From positions 410,427-447,464 of the forward strand of contig MU631348.1 in the NCBI GenBank assembly GCA_026770615.1: a stretch of DNA of 37,038 nt. The letters are read 5' to 3'. A program made the translations under genes and the position numbers. The notes beneath the pieces were generated by a model, which worked only from the letters and a program-made list of their open reading frames with translations, made no database searches and was not told the origin of the DNA. Positions 15,816 to 24,388 of this stretch are shown one piece after another (within the stretch, counting starts at the first letter, position 1; each line of letters begins with the position of its first letter). The DNA is from Pavlovales sp. CCMP2436 (taxonomy: Eukaryota > Haptophyta > Pavlovophyceae > Pavlovales).

Positions 15816-17819
15816 CTAAACATTAATAAATACTCGCTCAAATGCGAGCTGGTCGCAGGCCACCGCGTCGTCTGCCCCGCGGCACACCTCCTCCCCCCAG
15901 ATTCTGAAAAGAGAGTCGACGACCTCGACGCGAGAGCAGCCAACGAGCGCAGTGTTCCGGAAGCTCGCGCCGTGCTTGGCCAAGTAACCCACCGAGCGGA
16001 ACGCTACGGCGAGTGCGTGCTGCACGTAGAAGCGCCCATCGCCTTGCTGCCCTCCGTCCAGGCTGCGAAGTGCGTGCCCCCTCTGCTCAGCGGTGTGGAG
16101 TGCGCCCGCGTGCTTGCCGAGCAACTCAGCCGCGGTGGGTGAAGCGGGGCTGCTGGTAATGACCGTGAGTGTGACGGCGCCCCCCTCCCCCGCCCACCGA
16201 GCCAAGCGTTGCCGCCACTCCTGCGGAATGTCTGCAAGCGAGCGTACGCCGTATATGAAGTGTATCTGCCGCATCCGCCGCTGCGCAACAAGAGGTTCGA
16301 GCGAGGCTACTGCGCTTGCGGCACCCCCAAGGCCAGAGCCGGTGGCCACTACGAAGACATGCTCTACTCGCGCCACAGTTGGGCTAGTCTCTCGCGCGGG
16401 GGAGGATAGCTCGAGCGTATCGAGGAGGAAGGCGTATTTGCGGTTGTAGAAGCCCGAGAGAGTTGGGTACACCCTATTATTATTATTATTAAAATTATTA
16501 TTAGTATTAGTATTATTGTTGTTTTTATTATTGTTATTATTGTTGTCGTTGTTATTATTTTTATCCTATTGTTGTTATTGTCATTGTCATTGTCATCATC
16601 ATTATTAGCATTAGTATTAGTATTTGTTTGAGTATCTTACCACAGCTCCCGCTCCCCAAGTCCCACCTCCCCCGCCTCCCACCTCCCAGGCGGCAGTGCC
16701 CGCAGGCGGCGCGCCACCTCTGTCACCCGCGGGTCCAAGCTGTCCTCCGCGGGCCCGGAGAGGAGCTCGATGAACCCGGACTCCTCCTCCTCGCCGGCAC
16801 CAGCACCAGCGGCAGCGGGCAGCGCGAGGGCGGGCAGCGACAGTGCGTACGGCTGCTCTCGCGCGGCGAGCTCGTCGTCGTAGTGCAGGATTCGCACCGC
16901 GCCGCCTGGGCGATGGGTAGCGATCAAGCGACTCTTGGCCGTCACGCCGACCTCGATACGCAACACCTTTTATATTTTTATTATTTTTATGATGATGATG
17001 ATGATGATAATGATATTTATAATAATTATAATATGATGATGATGATGATAATTATAATGATGATGACGTGATGATGATGATGATGATAATTTTTTTTTTT
17101 TTTTTCACCTGTAGCCCGTCCGACGAGGCGCCCTTCACCACTGCACGGACCAGCTCCCTCCCCTCTGTACAGTCACTGGCAAACCAGTGACACGGGCACT
17201 GCAGGACTCTCATTCCTCGTGCTAGAGCGGCCGGGTCGTGCTCATAGCGAGCTTGGACTGGCGGGTTGCACGTGCCTGGGTCGCAGAAGAAACCGAGGCC
17301 TGTGGGCGACGGGTAGCGCGTCGGGCTGATCTCTGGCGAGAGGCACTTCGGGTCGCAAGGTAGCCCACCCTTTGCATACGCGCCTGCTTGGGCAAACACC
17401 TCGCACGGCACCTTGCTCTCGAGCGGGTCGCCGAGGCGTGAGATGGTCCACATTCCGCACGTGGTTGTGCACCAGGCCCCACCCGCGCACGGCGTAACGG
17501 CCTGGTCGAGCTCGCACGGTGTGATCTCCGCGTCGTGGCCTTCGCACCAGTCGCCGCAGGTTGGCAGTTGGGCGAGGTCGTCTCGGCTTGGCACGGCGAG
17601 GTCATCTTGGCTTGGCAGTGCGTTGCGCGACCAGCTGGCCGGCCAGAGGGGCACCGTCGCCAGAGCGGCCGCGAGCACGGCCACCAGCACGATCTGGGCC
17701 AGGGTGCCAGCTGAAGCGAACGTTCGTCCAGAGCGCTCCGTGCACTCGAGGGCCATCTGCCGGTCGCGCGTCTCCGGCTCCAACTCGGAGCCGCGCTCAG
17801 CCTTTGGGGACGCCGCCAT
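15816..17819 (-). CDS. Membrane-anchored Cys-rich FNR-type flavin/NAD(P) reductase, three exons
   Basis: Exons at 17109-17819, 16641-16966 and 15816-16473 join in matching phases to give 564 residues. The donors are CAG/GTGAAA and GTG/GTAAGA. Residues of about 37-56 are one membrane helix (AQIVLVAVLAAALATVPLW). Residues of about 85-210 hold roughly fifteen cysteines in CxxxC, CPC and similar pairs. From about 225 the pattern is ferredoxin-reductase-like: a PGGAVRI strand, a QPYALSLP site at the usual RxYS flavin position, then the nucleotide half with VFVVATGSGLGG near 385, IHFIYGVRSLADIP, YVQHALA and ALVGCSRVEVVD near 530, ending ERVFINV. It would pass electrons between NAD(P)H, FAD and a partner, perhaps the Cys-rich part, at a membrane. 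The cytosolic partner and substrate are unknown. The FAD motif lacks the family's usual Arg, so its activity needs testing. Both introns are microsatellite-rich. Confidence 0.7.
16474..16640. repeat. TTA/TTG trinucleotide microsatellite in reductase intron 2
   Basis: A mixed (ATT), (TTG) and (TCA) tract fills this intron up to its splice sites. The minus-strand acceptor AATAATAG is itself made of repeat, so length changes could affect splicing. Confidence 0.8.
16967..17108. repeat. GATGAT microsatellite and poly-T in reductase intron 1
   Basis: An imperfect (GAT)n/(AAT)n tract ends in a run of T next to the splice donor (a poly-A run after GTG on the coding strand). Confidence 0.8.
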
Positions 17820-17834
17820 TGATAAAAGCGAGCA

Positions 17835-17878
17835 TTAACTAACTGATTTCCAAAAAAAAGTAAAAAAAAGTTAGTTAA
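17835..17878. other. Small perfect inverted repeat upstream of the reductase gene
   Basis: TTAACTAACT and AGTTAGTTAA, 10 bp each, are separated by an A-rich loop of 24 bp, 16 bp before the reductase start codon. It could form a hairpin in the leader RNA. Confidence 0.5.
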
Positions 17879-17913
17879 CTTCCAAAACATCGACGGTTAT
17901 GTTATATTTCTGG

Positions 17914-17976
17914 GATGGAATCAAATTGGCGTCTGACTGTTCTGAATGTTGTGCTGGTGTGAGCGCTGCGGTTACA
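17914..17976 (+). repeat. Repeat family X, end copy
   Basis: It contains GGCGTCTGACTGTTCTGAAT followed by GTTGTGCTGGTGTGAGCGCT. The same end occurs at 18212-18287 (as a palindrome), at 20566-20640 and at 26755-26846, and the tag TTGAATCCCT alone occurs near 272, 29625 and 35320. Confidence 0.65.
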
Positions 17977-18211
17977 GCTGCTGTGAAAAAAAAATTGCGG
18001 TTTTATGCCACCACCCTGGCGTCCTCCGGCAGGCTGTATCTCGGGCGAGCAGCTTTTCACTCTGGACTTGTTGCTACGGCATCTTGTCCTGGACAAGATT
18101 GCGCCCGTCGCGTTTGTGCGCCTGTAGCGTATCGCGGACGTCTGCCATCTTGCCGCGAATTCAATCTAAAAACCGCAAATCTTTATTCGCGGCAGCTGTA
18201 TATTTATGCAA

Positions 18212-18287
18212 GGAATTCAAGATGGCGTCTGACTGTTCTGAATGTATATATACAACATTCAGAACAGTCAGACGCCAGCTTGAATCC
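18212..18287. repeat. Palindrome made of two family X ends
   Basis: Arms of 34 bp (18212-18245 and 18254-18287), nearly perfect, with an 8-bp AT loop. The arms are the family X end GGCGTCTGACTGTTCTGAAT facing itself. It is either a head-to-head insertion or a mini-element. It lies just left of element Z. Confidence 0.75.
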
Positions 18288-18301
18288 CTATCATAAACAT
18301 A

Positions 18302-18321
18302 AATATATATATATATATATA
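18302..18321. repeat. AT dinucleotide tract at the left end of element Z
   Basis: About ten AT units directly before TAGCGGCTCAGC. A shorter AT tract follows the other end of the element at 20962, so both ends sit in similar sequence. Confidence 0.8.
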
Positions 18322-18451
18322 TAGCGGCTCAGCATGGTTCAACAGGTGTTGTTCACTCACTGACTTGGTCGACGTCAGACGTTAGTCCTGGCAGCAGGGA
18401 TGGTGGTGGTAGAGGTGAGGTTGGTGGTGAACTCGTAGCAATTGCCACAGG

Positions 18452-18477
18452 TTTCCCCCCCCCCCCCCCCCCCCCCC
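18452..18477. repeat. Poly-C run
   Basis: About 26 consecutive C. The equivalent place in the truncated Z copy at 11810-11830 is a G-run on the opposite strand, so the homopolymer is an old feature of the element's 3' region. Confidence 0.9.
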
Positions 18478-18494
18478 AGAACACTCACGTCCAT

Positions 18495-19910
18495 TTAGGT
18501 GCGTGTGCCCTGTCCGCCGCGGCCGCCGCGGCCACCGCCGCCGCGGCCACCGCGGCCGAGGCGTGCGCCCCGGTCGGCATTGTGGCTGCGCCAGTTGTCG
18601 TCACGGGACGCGCCGTCCGCGTGCGCAGGGGCGTCCTCGGGCCCGTTTGCCGAGCGGCCGGTGCGCTGGAACCAAGGTGCGCCATGGGCACCAGCGGCCG
18701 CGCGCGCAGTCTGCGTGTGCAGCGAGCGCGCGCGGGCAAGGATGAGCCTGGCGTGGCCGCGCGCCACGATCACTCCGAGCTCCTTGCGCATGAGCCCGAG
18801 AAGCGTGTTGCGCGCCTGCATCGTCGTCGGCGCGCTGAGCTTGCCCATCCACGTCTCCGCACCCATGCCAGCGAAGTTCTTGAGCAGGTTGTCGAGGCTC
18901 TTTGACTGCTCCCCGAAGCCGCCGGTCGCTATGCCGATGAAGGGGGGAAAGCCGTTGAGGCGCTGCTCCATCGGCCCCACCTGGCCCTCACGCGTGCGGA
19001 AAACCTCGCGATCGGTCTGCTGGAGCTGCCTCCTGCGCTCAGCGTCGAGCTTGCCCGAGCGGTTCTCTACCGCGTGGCCGCGCGTCGGCGCAACCGCGTT
19101 GTAGTGCGTCAGGCCGTAGTGGACCGTCTTCATCTCGACGATGTGACCAACGGCGGCCTGTCCATCAGGCTGGTCGAGCTCCACATAGACGTCGACTGTA
19201 GCCGCGCGCGCGGAGAAGCGCCTCCTCGGTCCGCATCGAACCGGGTGGCCGCCGCGCGCCGACTTGCAAAAGAAGAGGGAGGGTGCAACGATCATCAGCT
19301 TGTAGCACCGATCGCGCTCGAGGTCGGTGGTGGCGTGCTGGAGGTGAGTGAGCACCTCGGTGGTGTTGAACTCGGCCCAGTTCTCGCGGTGCTCGGGGGG
19401 AATCTTGCCCGCGTCAATGGAGAGCGCGTTGCCGTTGAACCCGGCCAGATCCATCACATCGAGATGGTCTACTGCCGAGCCCCACTCGTCTTCCGGGCGC
19501 GCGCGGTTGGGCGCGCGCGTTGGCATGGCGGGCTCCGCTGCATCACCGCGGCGCTGGCGGTTCTGCGGTGGGCCGTCGTCGTCGGCGGGCGGTGGGGGGG
19601 CATAGGGCGGCGGCGGTGGCGGGTAAGGCGATGGCGGCGACGGTCCGGTGGGAGGGTGCGTGGACGGCGGTGGCGGCCGGGGCGGCGGCGGTGGCGGGCC
19701 CTGCCGCTGTGCCGGCCGCGCGTAGTGGCCAGGCAGCGCGCAGTAAGGCGGTTGCGATGCGCGCTGCTGCTGCTGGCGTGTGTTTGCCGCCGGGCTCGCC
19801 CGCTCATCAGGCTCGCGGGCCCGGTGGGTCTGCCTCGGCATTTTCCCCGCCAGATAGTCAAGCTGCGGCTCGCATGTCGGCGCGGTTGGCGGCGGCGCGC
19901 CTCGGGCCAA
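18495..19910 (-). CDS. Element Z protein: Pro-rich head, nuclease-like core, RGG tail
   Basis: An open frame of 471 residues whose first ATG is not clear; it opens with TTG at 19910 and stays open upstream. Residues of about 10-130 are disordered, with long Pro and Arg runs. Residues of about 140-390 are ordered. They contain VDVYVELDQP and then HIVEMKTVHYG, a D-to-ExK spacing as in PD-(D/E)XK nucleases, followed by GQVGPMEQRL, FIGIATGGFGEQS and MRKELGVIVARGHARLIL. That run resembles the C-terminal part of proteins of algal non-LTR-type elements as I remember them. The tail is GRGGRGGGGRGGRGG, an RNA-binding type. No reverse transcriptase motif is seen. The function is inferred: cleavage or binding of nucleic acid by a mobile element. 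Confidence 0.45.
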   Translation of the reverse strand: MARGAPPPTAPTCEPQLDYLAGKMPRQTHRAREPDERASPAANTRQQQQRASQPPYCALPGHYARPAQRQGPPPPPPRPPPPSTHPPTGPSPPSPYPPPPPPYAPPPPADDDGPPQNRQRRGDAAEPAMPTRAPNRARPEDEWGSAVDHLDVMDLAGFNGNALSIDAGKIPPEHRENWAEFNTTEVLTHLQHATTDLERDRCYKLMIVAPSLFFCKSARGGHPVRCGPRRRFSARAATVDVYVELDQPDGQAAVGHIVEMKTVHYGLTHYNAVAPTRGHAVENRSGKLDAERRRQLQQTDREVFRTREGQVGPMEQRLNGFPPFIGIATGGFGEQSKSLDNLLKNFAGMGAETWMGKLSAPTTMQARNTLLGLMRKELGVIVARGHARLILARARSLHTQTARAAAGAHGAPWFQRTGRSANGPEDAPAHADGASRDDNWRSHNADRGARLGRGGRGGGGRGGRGGQGTRT

Positions 19911-20125
19911 TGCATCTGCGATAGCCGCGGCTGAAGCTGCAGTTTCGGCGTTATCACGGCCCGCCAGAGGTTGTGGATTTTGGCGGCAGCCGTGTGAGAG
20001 GCCGTTCGCGCAATGGTGAGGTAAGGAGATGCGTCCTGAGCGGCGCGCGCAACGGCCATGCGCTCGAGCAAGGACGGCGATCCGGACGGCAGGTCGTGCG
20101 CCTCGGGTTAGGTCGGCTGCGCGAG

Positions 20126-20566
20126 TCAGGGCTGGGCGGTGACGTGGAAGTGAAAGTTGTTAGACCAGTCGGTCGAGCGGGGGTTTGGCATGGCGTCCTG
20201 AACGTCCTTCGCGGGCTGCCCCTTGATCGTCGCCTTCGCGGCCGCGCCGAGCTTGTAGAGCATGCCCGCCTTGAACTCGTCGTAGATGGTGATGTTTGGA
20301 TGCTGTTGAACTTGTCGGGGTGAAGGCCTGTGCTCGCCTTGCGATAGCGGCTCAGCAGCCCGGCGTCGAGCTCTAATGACGAGGGCGCCCACGGGGACGG
20401 AACCGCAGGTCTACACCCCGTGTTGAGGATGGGCATCAGCGCGATGCGCGCGAGGGTGATGTCGTCCTTAATGGAGTCAGGCTCCGCCTTCTGCACCAGC
20501 AGGAAGACTTTGCCGTAGGACTCGTTGATGGCCTCGAGCAGCGGGGGGCGCAGCTGCGGGGCGGGC
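20126..20566 (-). pseudogene. Broken second frame of element Z
   Basis: The minus strand reads a protein-like stretch from about 20566: LLEAINESYGKVFLLVQKAE, then DDITLARIALMPILNTG. Near 20310 the reading must shift frame to continue as ITIYDEFKAGMLYKLGAAAK and on to STDWSNNFHFHVTAQP and a TGA. The upstream end coincides with a family X insertion at 20566. I do not recognise a domain. It is probably the upstream part of the same element protein, inactivated by a frameshift and an insertion. Confidence 0.4.
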
Positions 20567-20640
20567 GAGAATGTTGTGCTGGTCTGAGCGCTGCGTCGCC
20601 CATTGCCTGCTGCGTGCCTTATGTTATGTTATGATGCCGC
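20566..20640 (+). repeat. Family X copy inserted in element Z
   Basis: GAATGTTGTGCTGGTCTGAG and GCGTCGCCCATTGCCTGCTG match the inverse of 26755-26810 closely. It ends the broken frame, so its insertion came after the element's gene was intact. From 20640 to 20904 I see no gene. Confidence 0.6.
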
Positions 20641-20975
20641 TTCTACCGCCCGGGGAGCAGTTTCTGCATCCAGGTGGCCCCGGATGTCAGCGTCTGAGCG
20701 TCACTCTGTTGAGTTTCAGCGTCACCTTGCGGTGGTGCAATAAACGCCGACTGAGCTTCGAAGCAGGCGATTTTGTTTCGGCTACGGTGTCACGGTTACA
20801 AACATTGACATATGCCGGGGAGAGGTGCGGCGCCCGGGGTTGGTGCACACCCTTTGGTGTGAGTGCTGGTGCATGAGGGTTTGGGTTGATCGCTCGACCT
20901 CAGCCTGACGTCGACCAAGCCAGTGACTGAACAACACCTGTTGAACCATGCTAAGCCGCTAATATATATATATTA

Positions 20976-21110
20976 ATGTAGGGAGGTTCGGGCTGGCGGT
21001 ACGTTTCAAGTTCAAGTCCGGCTGATCTTAGCGCTCCAACGCGGTGTATATCATCTCCCTAGCCGTCCTCGCCCGGGCACACTATCAAAGTTCCTTCGAA
21101 GTGATAAAAA
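20976..21110 (+). repeat. Repeat family Y, right half
   Basis: It ends with ATCATCTCCCTAGCCGTCCT and CGCCCGGGCACACTA, matching 26671-26725 and the inverse of the window start. It contains AGTTCAAGTCCGG, a weak resemblance to a tRNA B box. No gene is seen between it and the RING-CH gene, whose 3' untranslated region probably occupies 21300-21503. Confidence 0.55.
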
Positions 21111-21503
21111 TGAAGTATAGAATCAAATTCAAAGGTATTAGGTACGTACAAACTTACGTATTAAAAGTTGTGTTTGTGCGAACGTAGCAGTCAAGCCCCC
21201 CCCACCAAAGGTAGAATCTTCCGCAATTATAATTATTATGTATATAAAAGTATACGCGCGATGTCCAACATCGCGCTGTGGCGCGCTATTAATACGTTTT
21301 TAGTTTTAGTTTTTTTTGAACCTTGTCGTTGATGACTTGTAACGTGAACTAGTTAGTTCGCCGATACAAAAATGTCCAGAGCTCAGCGATCGGGGGCTTA
21401 CTTGCTCTTCAGTAGCTGGAGTTTCTTCTTCTTGCAAGATCAATTGTACGAAAGTCTCAGTGACCATTGTGTCGCCCGCCAGTCGCGCGGACGCTCGCTC
21501 CGG

Positions 21504-22352
21504 CTACGCATTCGCGACGGACACGGGTGGCTCGCTCGTCGGCGGAGTGGGTGCTGAGCTGGAGGTCAGCCTTCCGGGGTCTGACCGGACCAGCCCGCCG
21601 GGCACAGCGCCGGCCGAAGCTTGTGTAACGGCAACGGCAACGGCCACCGGAGGCGCCGCCTTTAGGACGTGCACGACCACGCGTTGGTTTGGCGTTGAGC
21701 TGACCGCCTCGGGGGACAGGAAGTGGGCATCCATGTCCTGCCTGTGGGCGCTCACGACCTGCGAGAAGAACTGCACGTCGTCGAGCTGACCCTCTCTCCT
21801 GCTCGTGGCGTCACCCGCCGTGTTTGTGGGGCGGCGCCGTCGGTTGAAGATCACGACGGACATCAGCGCGAAGATCAGCACCGTGGAAATCAAAAAAGCG
21901 ACTTGGCGGCCCATCACATCGGAGAACAGCCGCACGGCCAAGGCGACCCCGAAAGCGGTCGCGATCCCTGAGCTCAGCGTACGTTTCGTGAACGGTTGGA
22001 ACTCGCCCGTGCGCGTGGGCGCCATGACTGTGAAGGCTATCCGCGATGACTGTGTCGAGACGTTGAACGTCAGCGCACAAACCGGGCAGGCTATCCGCTC
22101 CGCAAGCGGCTTGACCCTTCTCGCTCGACTGTTGACGAGCTTCTCGAGGCAGGAATGGTGGATGCCGGTCATCTTGCAGGCGCATATATCCACGAGCATC
22201 GAGTCGTTGTCATCGCTCTCTTCTTCCAAGCAGATGCGGCACTCGTTCTCTTGGGTCGGCGAGATGTCCGCCACCGGCTCGATCCGGGATGCCGGCATGT
22301 CGACAGCGACGGACGCGAGCGCGACGGGCGTGTCCTCGGGCGCGGCGAGCAT
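21504..22352 (-). CDS. RING-CH (MARCH-type) membrane E3 ubiquitin ligase
   Basis: A 282-residue protein. Residues of about 38-92 form a RING-CH zinc finger: C-R-I-C, then C-A-C about 20 residues later, H-H-S-C, and a final C-P-V-C, the C4HC3 spacing of the MARCH family. A WEAK pair of hydrophobic helices follows at about 125-170 (GIATAFGVALAVRLF and VAFLISTVLIFALMSVVIF) and then a basic stop-transfer NRRRRP. The family transfers ubiquitin to membrane proteins for internalisation or degradation. The C-terminal 100 residues are Ser/Thr/Pro-rich and variable. The ATG at 22352 gives a 37-residue lead before the finger. The stop is TAG, and the same frame stays open for another 64 codons to a TAA. 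The gene appears intronless. Such genes also occur in large viruses, but its GC-rich codon use resembles the host genes here. Confidence 0.83.
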   Translation of the reverse strand: MLAAPEDTPVALASVAVDMPASRIEPVADISPTQENECRICLEEESDDNDSMLVDICACKMTGIHHSCLEKLVNSRARRVKPLAERIACPVCALTFNVSTQSSRIAFTVMAPTRTGEFQPFTKRTLSSGIATAFGVALAVRLFSDVMGRQVAFLISTVLIFALMSVVIFNRRRRPTNTAGDATSRREGQLDDVQFFSQVVSAHRQDMDAHFLSPEAVSSTPNQRVVVHVLKAAPPVAVAVAVTQASAGAVPGGLVRSDPGRLTSSSAPTPPTSEPPVSVANA

Positions 22353-22683
22353 AAGGTTGGGGGCCGCGTGTGAGCTGAAGGCCGCTGCTCCGACACCAAA
22401 CCAAGTTGACCAAACGCCGCCGGGCTTGATTCAACTGAAGCGGCCGCTGTGTGAACTCGGAATTGGGGGGCCTGGCAGTGGACGCGCTTCCAGCTACCTG
22501 AATTTCAACTTAGGCGCAGCTTCCGGGCCTGCTGGGCGCCCGAGAGGCCGCCAACGGCAGATCTCTCGGTGCGCTGACACCTTGTGCGATGCTGCCCTCA
22601 TCTTACAGTGGCTACAGATGTAGCCGCGAAATGACGAAGTAGTGCTTGCGGAGGGCGCAGACGCGGCGGCAGAGGGTGTTGGA

Positions 22684-22890
22684 CTAGATGAAGTTCGGCG
22701 TGACGCTATCAGCCGAGCAGCACGCGCCGCACGGCGGCATTTGCCTGAACTGCACGTCCAGGAACCAGCTATCTACGTCGCGGCAGTACGCCTCGTTGAT
22801 CGGGCCGAGTGTGAGCTTCTTGCAGGCCACGCGTGCGCGCGCAGCTCGAAGTCGCCAGCACTCTCCGGCACCAGTCTCCTCCCTGCGCAT
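22684..22890 (-). CDS. Possible terminal exon, unknown protein
   Basis: The minus strand reads about 68 residues ending GPINEAYCRDVDSWFLDVQF, then PPCGACCSADS and a TAG. The residue mix looks like a real protein, with a Cys-rich end. An upstream exon is not clear. It could be a host exon or a remnant of the transposon-like genes nearby. From 22353 to 22683 I see nothing else. Confidence 0.3.
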   Translation of the reverse strand: MRREETGAGECWRLRAARARVACKKLTLGPINEAYCRDVDSWFLDVQFRQMPPCGACCSADSVTPNFI

Positions 22891-23019
22891 GTTCAGCAGC
22901 CGCCGTCATCGCCATGCCGTCGCCCGTGAGCTCCTTCTGGTGCCGCCGCTAAAGGGCGCGACCGAAGACGAGGAAGAGGCACTCGCCGTTGAGGCCGCGG
23001 CCTCCTCACTACTGCCGCC

Positions 23020-23186
23020 ACTGCTGGCAAGAAGGTCGACCGCACGAAGAAGGTCGACCTTGCGCGCCGCTCCTTCCCCTCCTTCTCCTCCGTCGACTCG
23101 GACGTCTGCTTCCTCTGCGCCCTGTCCTTGTTCTAGCCCGTCCTGGCCACGAGGAAGCGGAAGGCTGATGTTGCGCAGCAGGAGGT
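23020..23186 (+). other. Coding-like fragment with an in-frame TAG
   Basis: A + frame reads GKKVDRTKKVDLARRSFPSF, then SDVCFLCALSLF, a TAG at 23135-23137 and PVLATRKRKADVAQQE up to a good splice donor GAG/GTAAGG. A C-x-x-C pair and a basic patch are visible. It may be an exon remnant; no family is recognised. Confidence 0.25.
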
Positions 23187-23738
23187 AAGGAATGGAAGGA
23201 GGTTGGTATGGGAGCGAGCGAGCAGGGAGCGAACGAGCAGGGCGGTACCCGCTCGTGTACTGTACGAGGCGGCGTTGGCCGTTGGGCCTTTGGCTTAATT
23301 TAGGTCCCTCAACGCCTATGTATGTAAAAGGTGAAGATCTTTTCCTTTTCGTTGAGAGCACGTAAAGAGTGAAGATCTTTACCTTTTTCATGGAGAGTAT
23401 GTAGTCATAAAGATCCACCAGCACCGTATTATTGCCAACCGATGCTCGTATTCGGTAGTGGTGGAGCTCTAATAAAAAACACAAAAGAAAGAAAAAAGAA
23501 GAGGCGGAAGGAAGGGGGAGGAGGGAAGGTGAAAGGGGAAGGGGAGGGGGGGGAGAAGAGGGGAGAGTAAGAAGGGCCTCGTGAAGAAGCACGCATGCAG
23601 TCGCAATAATTGGCTAGCTGACTGGGTAGTTACTTAACTGTATAACTAATAAATTTGTTTGTTTGTTTGTAAATTCCAAATTGTTTACGGTGCGCACTCT
23701 GTTGCGACTGATCTCACTCAATCTATGCAACAGTTGCG

Positions 23739-24006
23739 CTACTTGCCGGGGCAGCTAGCCTCCATACACAACTTGCATATGACCTCGAGGAGCGCGTTGA
23801 GCCCGGTCATCTCCGCGCTGCGCTTATTGACCTCCTTGTCGTTGTAGGGGCCGATGGACTCGGAGTAATCTTTGCAAACCGAGGCGAGGTAGTTGCCGCT
23901 CGGCACAGCGCCTGTGTATCCGTCCTTGTTGCTGAAGGAGGAGAACTTGACGGGCGGCTTAGCTCCGGGAGTAGGTTGGTCGAGCTGCCTGTTGACGGCC
24001 TGCTCA
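23739..24006 (-). pseudogene. Transposase-like fragment
   Basis: From a possible acceptor GAGCAG/GCC the minus strand encodes about 88 residues, including KFSSFSNKDGYTGAVPSGNY and DYSESIGPY before an early TAA. The spacing of VPS-x-x-Y, a following Asp-Tyr and a later Gly resembles the run-up to the first catalytic Asp in some cut-and-paste transposases, but that Asp block (usually D-H-T-F-K) is absent. It is probably a truncated transposon gene. The call is weak. Confidence 0.3.
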
Positions 24007-24017
24007 TGTTTTAGTTC

Positions 24018-24307
24018 TATTAGCATTTTAGTGTTATATTCGTATTATTCTTCCTGTTATTGTAATGGTAATGGTAATAATTACAATAATAAATATTATT
24101 GTTATTGTTATTAATCATCATCATCATCACCATTATTATTATTATGATTGTTGTTATACTAACAATAGCAATAATAAGATTACTACTCATAATACTCATA
24201 ATACTCATAATAATAATAATAATTTTTATATTACTATTATGACACAGTACAAACAATTGTGATCGTAAAAATAATTTCTATAATTAATACGTGTAAGAGT
24301 CGCATCT
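24018..24307. repeat. A/T-rich trinucleotide region bounded by a direct repeat
   Basis: Mixed (ATT)n, (CAT)n and (TAA)n. The 15-bp word TTGACGGCCTGCTCA flanks it at about 23995 and 24308. On the minus strand this word contains the splice-acceptor-like GAGCAG/GCC, so the acceptor is present twice. Confidence 0.7.
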
Positions 24308-24388
24308 TGACGGCCTGCTCATTTATTAGTTTTTTGGTATTAATACTATAATATTAATCTCGTTATTGTTGTTGTTACGCCCCTACAG

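Larger units (their letters stand above)
18322..20961. mobile_element. Repeat element Z with 57-bp inverted ends
   Basis: TAGCGGCTCAGCATGGTTCA at 18322 begins a 57-bp stretch that is repeated in inverse at 20905-20961 with about four mismatches. Both ends are flanked by (AT)n. Between them are a 471-residue reading frame, a broken second frame and a family X insertion. Two other copies (11701-11960 and 26956-27095) keep only the left end plus up to about 240 bp, and both stop at the same boundary. That is the pattern of 5'-truncated retroelements whose 3' end is this boundary, so the right inverted end may be an independent truncated copy. A cut-and-paste element with true inverted repeats is the other reading. 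Confidence 0.6.

Noticed and set aside
19074..19934. 286-residue plus-strand frame opposite the element Z protein
   Set aside because: Arg/Ala/Gly-rich antisense reading produced by GC bias; the minus frame has the ordered motifs.
20990..21040. tRNA-like B box in repeat family Y
   Set aside because: AGTTCAAGTCC is close to the box consensus, but no A box or cloverleaf can be drawn, so I do not call a tRNA or SINE.
21805..22623. 272-residue plus-strand frame opposite the RING-CH gene
   Set aside because: It is the antisense of a clear zinc-finger protein in GC-rich DNA and has no domain of its own.
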